Source: Zygnema cylindricum
Taxonomy: Eukaryota; Streptophyta; Zygnematophyceae; Zygnematales; Zygnemataceae
DNA: 34,217 nt
Direction of reading: 5' to 3'
Assembly (NCBI GenBank): GCA_037447655.1
Contig: JBBHKE010002070.1
Location: 44,385-78,601, forward strand
The notes under the pieces are model-generated. The model saw only the letters and a program-made list of their open reading frames with translations. It did not search any database and was not told where the DNA came from. The position numbers and the translations under genes were made by a program. The stretch's first letter is position 1, and every line of letters starts with the position of its first letter. Positions 26,303 to 34,217 of this stretch are shown one piece after another.

Positions 26303-28218
26303 GCTCTCAAGTATCAGCTGCCATGATTGAAGCCATCTCCTCATTGATGGCTGTCTTCCACCGGTTTCTTTCTGGACAAGTCATTGCCTCTCCATAAGTT
26401 TGAGGTTCATCTTGATGAGATAGTTTAGTTACCTTGTTATTAACATGTTTTTCTTGCAGTCTTTTGCTACTTCTCCTCCCCCCCTCAAAATCTGAGGCTG
26501 GAATAGATGGTTCTCGTGGATTCTTTCGAACAAACTCGGCTTCTCCCCTATCCTTTGATTCCGAATCAATTTCCACCACGTCTTCCGCTTCGAGTAGAGT
26601 TGTCACTGGAGTTTCCACAGCCGAGTCCTTTTCGGTCTGATTTGTTCCTGCAAGAGTGTCATCTTCTCTAAAACCTGGATAGTTAGGAAGCTCATAGTCA
26701 TCGGAATTTTCTGACTCAAATCTGATTTTTACTGACTTCGTATATTTGAAGGGATCCACAGACTTTCCTTCATCCATAACTACTAGATGCTTTACTAAGA
26801 TTATATCTTCCCTTTTTAGATCATAAACTCTATATCCTTTAACATCTTCATCATATCCTAATAAGTATCCCGGTTCTCCTCTAGGATCTAGCTTCCAATT
26901 GGACCGATCAGTATCTAGACTGAACACTTGACTGCCGAAAACCTTTAAATGAGATAAGTATGGTTTCCGGCCTGTCCATCTCTCATAAGGTGTTTGATCT
27001 TTTATAGCTGAAGTAAGAACTCTATTTTTGAGGTAATTAGCACAGTTCATTGCTTCTGCCCAAAACCTTTTTCCTATCTTCTTATCCGACAACATACTTC
27101 TAGCACTATCACTTAGTGTTCTATTTAACCTTTCAGCTACCCCATTCTGTTCCGGATTTTCTGGAACTGTCTTTTGGTGTTGAACCCCATCTTCCCTCAA
27201 AAAATCCTCAAACTGGTTAGAAGTATACTCTCCACCATTGTCACTCCTTACTCTCTTGATTAGAGTTTCATGGAGTTTTTCGCTCCATGCTTTATATTGT
27301 CTAAAACAGTCCTCAGCTTCTGACTTGTTTTTCAAAAAATACACCCGGGAATACCGAGACCAATCATCAGTTATAGTCATCATAAATCTCTTCCCCCCCG
27401 GTGAGGGCACTCTAGCCAGTCCCCAAATATCTGTGTGTACTAGATCTAGAAGTTTTTCTCCCTTGTAGGTGGATGTTTTAGGAAAGGGTAATCTGTGTGC
27501 TTTACCTTGAGCACACCCACTACAATCACTTATATCATCACTCTCACTGAACTGAATCCCTTCCACCACTCCCATCTTTTTCATCTCTCTTAACTTATCT
27601 AGATTCACATGCCCAAGCCTCTTATGCCACATCATAATATCATGAACACTAGCATAATAAAATTTCTTCGTTTCATTACTTAAGATCAGCCTAAACATCC
27701 CATGGCTACCTTTCTCAGCAATGAAATAGACATCCTCCTCAAAACTAGCAGTAAAGACTCTTTCCCTAGTGCTAGTAAAAAAACCCTTATCATCTAATAC
27801 AGATGTAGAGATAAGGTTTTTGTTCAGCTCCGAGATAAACAATACATCGGAGAATGTTAATATGGATGTCTTTCCTTCTACTAACACTTTCAGATCTACC
27901 GATCCTACAAGAGTAGTGGTGACTATCCTCCCATCCCCGTACTCTATCTCTACGGTGGGAATCTTTCTTATCTTAGTGAACAAGTGCCTATCCTTACACA
28001 TGTGCATTGAGGCACCTGAATCTATAATCCAGCCTGCTTCACCTTTCAATCCACCGTAAGCACATTTCTGCCTTCGTGGAATTTCAATCTCAGTTTTCGC
28101 CTCCAACTCCTCATCGAAAAGGAGCTCATCATCCTCGTCCTCGGATTCCGCCTCATGTACCTGTGTCACAAGGGCCTTTTTTCTTTCCTCTCGGGGTACC
28201 ACCGGTCTGCCCCTCCTT
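26303..28218 (-). CDS. Copia-C protease and integrase
   Basis: A 631-codon frame in the order protease, pre-integrase, integrase, linker. The protease has GWIIDSGASMHMCKDRHLF, with D-S-G. The pre-integrase zinc domain has MMWHKRLGHVNLDKL and CSGCAQGKAHRLPF. The core has the first Asp in LVHTDIWGLA, TDDWSRYSRVYF, the second in VRSDNGGEYTS and the Glu in NGVAERLNRTLSD, so D-D-E is complete. The C-terminal part has PYERWTGRKPYLSHLKVFGS and an acidic linker. The frame ends at TGA 26303-26305; Copia-B has TGG (Trp) there, so this is a single point nonsense change. The upstream frame opens just after a TAA at about 28218, overlapping the gag frame by about 50 bp in another register, probably from a small indel. 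Confidence 0.95.
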
Positions 28219-28436
28219 TAACCGAAGCGCGGTTAGCTTAGTGCACTCTGCCATATAGTGCCCCGGTTTCTTACAAAAATGACATAAACCTTTGGGAGCC
28301 CTTGGTTCGAACTCGTCGGTCTGATTTTTCTGCTCCCTCCCCCCATAGTTTCCGACCGGCTTCCGGGAATCCTTGTTCCTCCAATCGGTCGCGGTTGCCA
28401 AGGCTTGGCTACTCTTTCCTCCCCTTCAGATCTCAA
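28153..28436 (-). pseudogene. Copia-C gag, zinc-knuckle part
   Basis: The frame contains GLCHFCKKPGHYMAECTKLT, a perfect CCHC knuckle (Cys-x2-Cys-x4-His-x4-Cys), preceded by a basic, Asn/Arg-rich stretch. This domain binds the RNA genome during packaging. It is offset from the capsid frame upstream and from the protease frame downstream, so gag is broken by at least two indels while the motif itself is intact. Confidence 0.85.
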
Positions 28437-29180
28437 TCGTATTCTCCCGAACGAGAATCATCCCTACCACTGAGTTCCATATCCACCTTGAGTCCGGCAA
28501 GTCCTGCATACGGATGATTATGTTCTCGAACTCATCGGGCAACTTCATCAGTAAACAGTTAACCTTTTTTTTTCACTAAAATCTTTTCCCGCACTCTCTA
28601 GCTCCATGAAGAGTGTAGCAAGCTCATTGCAAAAATCCAACATCTTCCCCCCTTTGTATACATACTCCTTAACTTTCTGATCAGCCAACTGTTGTTGCTG
28701 AATCGTACCACTTCGGTACATCTCTATGAGAGCCATCCAAAGATCGGATGCCCTTTCTACCTGCAAATGAGGACATGCAAGTCCTTGAGTGAGATGGCGT
28801 AGGATGAAGTGCTTTGCCGCCATATTGTTGAAGTCCCAGGTTTCAGTATCATTCTCCTCGTTCCTCGGAATAGGTGACATGAATGCCGAACCAGTTGTTA
28901 TTGGTGTGGTCGCCTCCTTCTCCTTTCCTTTGTCCACCACCTCTCCTTCTTTTGTTTCCTCCGTTGAAGGTGGATCCTCTTTTCTGGTGAATCTGCTTCC
29001 TCCAAACCCTGGAGGAATTCCAAGACTTGATGGACGCCCCAACCGTCGACTCACAATCCCCCAAAAAAAAAATTCGCATAGAGCTCTTATCATCATACTT
29101 TCCCAGTATATGAAGCCAGTTCCATTAAAGATTGGTACCTTAGAGGGTGGGCCCATAACGTATAACTCTGAGACCTCCAT
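28437..29180 (-). pseudogene. Copia-C gag, capsid part
   Basis: From an ATG at 29180 the frame reads MEVSELYVMGPPSKVPIFNG, TGFIYWESMMIRAL, then a Ser/Thr-rich insert and AAKHFILRHLTQGLACPHL, ERASDLWMALIEMYRSGT, QQQQLADQKVKEYVYKGGKM and ATLFMELESAGKDFS. This is the usual Copia gag (Retrotran_gag/UBN2-type) layout. After a stop at about 28548 the next frame continues LPDEFENIIIRMQDLPDSRW. The segment at 28960-29090 differs from normal gag and may be an insertion. The gag start lies only 15-20 bp from the end of the LTR-C repeat unit. Confidence 0.8.
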
Positions 29181-29469
29181 AAGTCCTCAGAGTGGACAGC
29201 TCCCAAAAAGCCTCTAGGATAACCTTGACCCCTTTGTGTTTCAGCAAAAATAACTGCCACCGTGGCAGACAAAAACTCTAACCACCTTCACCCTTGTGAA
29301 GACAAGACTCCCCTGAGTCGATAGCAAATAGAATCTCTGAATTTGCTCCCCTGGGCAGTAAGTTATGGAGGGTCAAAGTTGACATTTTGTACAGAAGCTC
29401 TCTGGGAGAGAGGGTTCTATCTTCCAATTTTTCTAAGTCCTATCTCTCTCACAGACTCTATCTACTGAT

Positions 29470-29544
29470 GTACGGAGCCAATCAGATTTCAATTTCGTAC
29501 ACAAAAGTACAGCTGCCGGTGTACTTTATGTACGGCCATTGTAC
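29470..29544. promoter_or_regulatory. GTAC cluster in LTR-C, right copy
   Basis: GTAC at 29470, 29497, 29507, 29521, 29530 and 29541. Between the middle sites the minus strand reads TACATAAAGTAC, a TATA-like core. Comparable to the clusters in the other three LTRs. Confidence 0.45.
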
Positions 29545-29928
29545 GACATGGCCTAAATGTCCACACGTGGTATGTCCGGATTCGCTCCCTTAATCCTCGG
29601 AGATGCCGCGATCCAATGTCATTTCGCCATGTGTCATCCGATGTGGCGATGACCACAAACCGCCGAAATCCTCTTCCGCGATCTTGGCGTTAATTCCGGC
29701 CGTCCGATTAAATTCATATTTAATCGTAGCCGTAATAAATACATGCGCGGTATTCGTTTCACTAAAGAAATAAATGCGCGGTATTCGTTTGTTATCCGTA
29801 CCGAAATCCGTACTTTTACATTTACTGGATATATGTCTCTTGTAAGCAGTTATAGTTAAATGAACTTTTTTACGTATAAATGTTTAAATAATTATCAAAC
29901 CATGTAATACGTAACACTACTTCTAGAC

Positions 29929-29990
29929 TTAACGGCTAAGGCAACCGGCTACCGGCTGTGTGCTGGCCGGTAGGTACCAAGATCAAATCT
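29929..29990 (+). other. tRNA-like module in LTR-C, right copy
   Basis: TTAACGGCTAAGG at 29929-29941 and AGATCAAATCT at 29980-29990 repeat the A-box/B-box arrangement of the left copy, with compensating drift between them. Confidence 0.45.
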
Positions 29991-30217
29991 TGTCGCCGCC
30001 ACATATCTTTTAGTAAATTAAACCCCTAACTAAAATTTATTTTCACGTAAACCTCTGGATAGCCTAGGTAGCCATGGCTCTAGCTCCCTCTCCAATTTCT
30101 CAGTGACTGCGACAAGTTTGAGAAGTTGGAGAGAGAAGTTAGAGGTTGACTGCCTCGGCTTCTTTCTTATTTCTATTCAGACCTAGAAAATACTTTAAAA
30201 TACCATTAATTTCTACA

Positions 30218-31014
30218 CAAATATTCTAACCACCCTCACCCCTATGAGAAGAAGACTCCCCAGAGTCAAACGCAAAAGAAGTCACTGAATTTGTTCCCTT
30301 GAGTAGTAAGTTATGGCTGGCCAAAGATGGCCTATAAATACAAAAGGTCACTTGGAGAGAGGCGCCTCAAACACGCTAAGTCCCTTAACTCCTACTCACA
30401 ACTACTTACTACTCTACCCTCAAATAATCAAAAAGGTGTATAGTACAAAAAGGTACAGTGGCCGATTGTACTTCTTGTACGGCAATTGTACAACATGGCC
30501 TTTTGGTTCACACTTGTCAACATGGGAGCCATCGTTCGTCCTCCCATCCTTTCCAACATCTAATGATGTGGCGCCATGTGGCACACCGCACCGCTATGTT
30601 CAAAAGCTGCCAAAGATTCATCTGGGTTTGGCGGGGGCGACGACGTCCGTCCGATCATCTATTTTACACGGTTAGATTCGCGTTCGCGAGCGTCGTTTGA
30701 CTATAGATGTCGTTTCGTCAATTTTGGTATGTTTTAATGAAAGTGACGTTTTGCGTAACACTTTATATACATAGCACATTAAATACGTGTATCGTTTCGT
30801 TAACGCCTTCATGGTTAAGGCGTATGTTTATGTAATACTATGCAGTCCCAGGTTCAAATTTCGTGTAAGGCAACATTTTGGCAATCTATTAATTTGTCTA
30901 CCAGTCTGCCTGTTTCTTTCTGACTATGGCAGCAGCTATGGTGACTCTCTCTCTTTCTCTCTCTTCACTCTAGAGTCTAAATTAAAAGTGAATTTTAATT
31001 ACTTCTTTTCAACA
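30218..31014 (-). repeat. LTR-2, right copy
   Basis: It matches 12411-13201 closely, including CTATAAATACAAAAGG (30334-30350 region) and the end TTTTCAACA at 31014. No purine tract or pol end lies beside it, so it is a solo LTR or the 5' LTR of the interrupted Copia-A/B element. Its left edge is cut by the LTR-C start at 30217. A GTAC cluster lies at 30443-30491 and a tRNA-like module at 30808-30860. An 80-codon plus-strand frame at 30458-30700 is also open in the left copy. Confidence 0.75.
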
Positions 31015-31129
31015 ATTTCTTTATTGACCGAGGTTTTCTCTTCTCGCTTGTTTCCTTGTTGTCGTTCCTCCTGCCTCCGGGTCCTTTCGGTGTGTTATTT
31101 CTCAAACTGTGTTTGCTTGATGACTAGTT

Positions 31130-33600
31130 CTGGCTTGAGTAATCTAGGGCATCATTTCTACCCATGTCTTGGTTGTTGACAATTAAGGCATTTATTAAAA
31201 AAAACTTTCTCGTCCACCCCATTGTCGGCTTTAACCCGCTGTCAGCCTCTTGATTTCCCTTAAGCTTTCGCAAAGCTTGAATCTTAGCCTGTTATTCACT
31301 GCTTAAAGAAGTTTCCCCCTATAAATCCTGTAAAATTAGCCCTTGCTTTGCCCGTGACAGCCTTTTCCCTTGCTCTGATGTGCACGAAATGGTCATATAA
31401 TTTCATTGCGTTTAGCGAGATGTCCTTTGCCGGCGGATTAACATCATGAATTGCCTGTCCTGTAATCCAGTTATACAACGCTGCATGTTCCGTGGGTCTA
31501 AATGAATTGCGGACAACTATGAAATATTTGGTAGCCATAGCCGGCAAATCCATATTGCAAGGCGATTAAAAAGTGTCTGCGGCGTCTGCGACCTCTCATT
31601 CTTTAAACAACAGAATTTCGTAAATTATTTGATAGTAGACTCATTCCTTTCGGTGTACAAAAGTCTCCAGGTGTTGAGAAAGGTAGTGCATGGCGTGGGA
31701 TTGGCCACCATCTTGATTGCCGCGTGGGCAGATCAAACTACATGTAGATGGTTTACGTAAGCTCTTCCTTGCTTCTGGATTTTCATATCATCTGTAAAAG
31801 TAGTCGTGATCCGAGCAGCCGCAGCGGTCGCCATGTAGTTGACCATCATAGGAAACAGGGTTGTTTCGAAGTCATACGGGATGGCTCCTCCTCTATACTT
31901 GTTTATCTACAATTGGGTGAAGGATTTCCATAACAACGCGAAATTCCGAAAAGGCAATTCCGGAACTATCCCCTGTAAAAATCTTGTTATCCCCCATTTC
32001 TTTCTCCTCTTCCGCAAGATTTGAGAACTGTGGATATGCCGGTCTAGTAGGACAGACGAAATGAGCAGGGGAAAGGACCCATGTGTCTTTGCCTTCAAGA
32101 TCATGGCCGCCTTGTTCTCTGATAGAAAATGTAGGGTCAATAGCCTAGGATCTCCCCCCCCCCCCACTGAGGAAGGTTTGGCTGCAAATTGGTCCTCGTG
32201 TTGGCCGTCCTTAGCAGGTGCGGACAGAAATTCCCTCAGAGCGGAAGGGGTCCCGGTCCGACGATCTGCCCCCACTAGTGGAATCTGGGAAGTTGGTCGG
32301 TTAGGTCGGGAACCTCTACAAGGGGACCAAGAAGGAGAAGGGAAAAAACCTGTCGATGATAAGGTGTGTGACCCCTAGAATTTCGTCCTGATCGAGCAAA
32401 GGGAGGTGGTTCAGAACTAGAGGAAGGGGAACGCCGATGTAGTGGGGAATAAGCGGAAATGGGGGTTTGGGTGACCGCCGGAGAAGGAGAAGGTCTAGCA
32501 GTTAACCCAAAAGTTAGGGCGGAAAGATCTTCGGGGTATGGCGGAGGCCCTTCAGGTGAAGGAAAAAGAGCTGGAGGAGGAAGAGAAGAAGAATCATAAG
32601 ATGGTCGGGTAGGGGAAGCGAGTGACGTGGACAATTCTAAGGCGAAGTGAAGTCGTTGGTTGTGTCGTAACTCCACCAAGGCTTTCGCAGCAGAAGATCC
32701 TGCCACTAGGACAAAAGTCTTCTGAGAAACCAAAGTAAATTCAGAAATCAGATCTGCACCCACACCCTCGACATTAGGTTCTGTGGTACCCCCCCCCATT
32801 CCCATTGAAGAGGAGTCTTTTGTCCCGTCACATATATATGGATTCCTTGCTGAGTGACGGAGGGGGGACCTGTTTTTGGATCTGGCTCCCCCATAGATGC
32901 ATCTCTCTTTAGAGCAGTGGGAACTTGCCCGCTAAGAAGCCCCCCCGATCTACGCTCAGCCACTCCGATGAGACTTAATTCTTGCTCCCATGCGTTTTTC
33001 TTTTTCCGCCGCCAAGACCATCAATCTATAGTGACAGGTCTTACCCCCGCCCAAGCCCCGCCTTGAGCTCTTAAAATATTAACCAATTCTTCGGTGCGGT
33101 GAACTACCCCTGTCAAATACTCTATTCCCATCCTTGGGATTTCTAGGTCGTTAGGTCGAGTTCGCCAAAATCCTTACGACAAGACCTTTGGTCATGTACC
33201 CGAATCGCCTAATCGGTTGGTGTTGTCCGCCACAGCCGTTCCGAAAGCCTAACAATTGGTTTCAACGAAGGGAACTCCCTCCTGGAGGAGGGAGCAGGAG
33301 GAGGGAGCAGGAGGAGGGGATGTCTCCTCCTTAGGCCGGAGTGCAAACCTCCCTTTACTATCGCGGTGGTCAAACCTGTTCCCCTTCCGGGGTCCTTGAG
33401 ATCCTCTGCTGTTAGTTCATTCTCCGACACGAACCCATGAAGTGGTCCGGCCCCTGGACCGTCTACCTGCAGAGGTATCCTGCGACATTGTTGGTTGAGC
33501 ATGCTGAGTAGGAACACTTCTGGGTTGGTCACGAAAAGTTTGGGAGGAACTGCTTTTAGAGGAGCTGCTCAAAATCTCCACCACTCCATCTACAGGTCAG
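31130..33600 (-). pseudogene. Decayed gag-like gene of unknown retroelement family
   Basis: A chain of minus-strand frames points one way. Near the top (33040-33530) come IPRMGIEYLTGVV, HRTEELVNILRAQ and AWAGVRPVTIDG. The 32275-32805 frame is Pro/Ser-rich. 31907-32275 has LSENKAAMILKAKTHGSF and ILRKRRKKWGITRFL. 31296-31553 has KYFIVVRNSFRPTEHAALYN and NAMKLYDHFVHIRAREKA. At the end (31149-31190) CLNCQQPRHG..C gives Cys-x2-Cys-x4-His-x4-Cys, the zinc-knuckle spacing, with two stops inside. Order and knuckle suggest a gag protein. I do not recognise the family, and no pol follows because the LTR-2 begins at 31014. Confidence 0.45.
33283..33321. repeat. Short minisatellite, GGAGCAGGAGGAGG type
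   Basis: About two and a half units of a 15-bp purine motif (GAGGAGGGAGCAG) on the plus strand, Pro/Ser codons on the minus strand. It lies within the decayed gag-like gene. Confidence 0.8.
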
Positions 33601-33614
33601 ACTACCCTGGGTTT

Positions 33615-34217
33615 CGACTTCCATAATTGAGGCCATTTCCTCATTGATGGTTGTCTTCCACCGGTTCTTTCCTGGACAGTTCATCGCCTCTCCATAAGTC
33701 ACAGGTTCATCCGGATGAGATAGTTTTGTTACCTTGTTATTAACCTGTTTTTCTTCCAACCTTTTGCTACTTCTCCTTCCTCCCTCAAAATATGTGGCCA
33801 AAATAGATGGTTCATGTGGGTTCTTTCGAACAATCTCGGCTTCTCCCCTGTCCCTCCATTCCGAATTAATTTCCACCACGTCTTCTGCTTCGGGTAGAAT
33901 TGTCACTGGAGTTTCGAAGGCCGAGTCCTTCTCAGTCTAATTTGTACCTGTAAGAATGTCATCTCTTCTGAAACCTGGATAGTTAAGAAGCTCAAAGTCA
34001 TCGGAATTTTTTGACTCAAATCTGATTTTTAATGACTTTGTATACTTGAAGGGATCCACAGACTTTCCTTCATCCATAACTACTAGATGATTTACTAAGA
34101 TTATATCTTCCTTTTTTAGATCATAAACTTTGTTTCCTTTTACATCCTCATCATATCCTAATAACTACCCCGGTTTTCCTTTAGGGTCTAGCTTCCAATT
34201 GGACCGATCAGTATCTA
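33615..34217 (-). pseudogene. Copia-D fragment (integrase end and linker), runs off window
   Basis: Closely matches Copia-C at about 26320-26930. The frame 33556-33906 has PEAEDVVEINSEWRDRGEAE, FEGGRRSSKRLEEKQVN and TTINEEMASIME, and 33940-34217 continues with DPFKYTKSLKIRFES and YDEDVKG. It has its own stops (TAA near 33938, another near 34165). It ends at about 33615, within a few codons of where Copia-C has its TGA, and is joined there to unrelated sequence. The rest of the element lies beyond 34217. Confidence 0.85.

Larger units (their letters stand above)
29164..30217 (-). repeat. LTR-C, right copy (5' LTR of Copia-C) plus leader
   Basis: In the minus sense it starts TGTAGAAATTAATGG at 30217 and runs to about 29250, followed by a leader with CCTCTAGGATAA (plus strand) and the gag ATG at 29180. 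A primer-binding site must lie in 29180-29260, but I could not match it to the usual initiator-Met sequence. It holds a GTAC cluster at 29470-29544 and a tRNA-like module at 29929-29990. Identity to the left copy is near 85 percent in sampled stretches, low for a pair from one insertion. Confidence 0.75.

Noticed and set aside
29040-29217. Plus-strand frame opposite Copia-C gag
   Set aside because: It is the shadow of the gag frame on the other strand.

Overview
The window looks like repeat-filled nuclear DNA from a green-lineage eukaryote, probably a land plant or streptophyte alga with a large genome. I see no convincing host gene. Almost everything recognisable is a transposon or a decayed piece of one: a hAT DNA transposon, two Ty3/Gypsy retrotransposons, several Ty1/Copia retrotransposons and a long-LTR element family. 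Most coding relics lie on the minus strand. Positions of motifs come from reading by eye. LTR edges are approximate unless a TG or CA end is stated. Element labels (hAT, Gypsy-1, Gypsy-2, Copia-A/B, Copia-C, Copia-D, LTR-C, LTR-2, LTR-P) are mine.

Layout, left to right. 1-588 is a bizarre perfect mirror repeat: bases 1-215 equal bases 374-588 read backwards without complementing. 504-3125 holds a decayed hAT transposase with BED finger, RNase H-like core, dimerisation domain and a TATCG-rich end. 3289-5073 holds two copies of a Gypsy LTR segment around an unassigned stretch. 5129-10609 is Gypsy-1, in minus-strand order gag, protease, C5-cytosine DNA methyltransferase, reverse transcriptase, RNase H, integrase, PHD finger. 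10773-11867 is a long LTR (LTR-P, plus strand).

11868-13815 is the 3' end of a Copia element (Copia-A: RNase H, LTR-2) followed by a gag-like piece. 13816-21441 is Gypsy-2, a relative of Gypsy-1 with LTRs of about 446 bp, an integrase and an intact C4HC3 PHD finger. It sits inside the Copia element, whose other half (Copia-B) resumes at 21446-23765. Gypsy-2 is itself interrupted by an LTR-P element at 15966-19536. 23766-30217 is Copia-C, a nearly intact element with two LTRs of about 1 kb and one nonsense codon in pol. 30218-31014 is an LTR-2 copy, 31130-33600 a decayed gag-like gene of unknown family, and 33615-34217 another Copia fragment running off the window.

The most interesting biology is in the two Gypsy elements. 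Gypsy-1 carries a de novo-type DNA methyltransferase (writer) inside its polyprotein and, like Gypsy-2, ends in a PHD finger (likely histone-tail reader) where many plant Gypsy elements carry a chromodomain. Retrotransposon-borne methyltransferases have been reported in charophyte algae and dinoflagellates, so the methyltransferase is a rare known theme rather than wholly new; the pairing with a PHD finger deserves attention. A second theme is that Copia LTRs here carry tRNA-like A-box/B-box modules in antisense and dense GTAC clusters at the core promoter.
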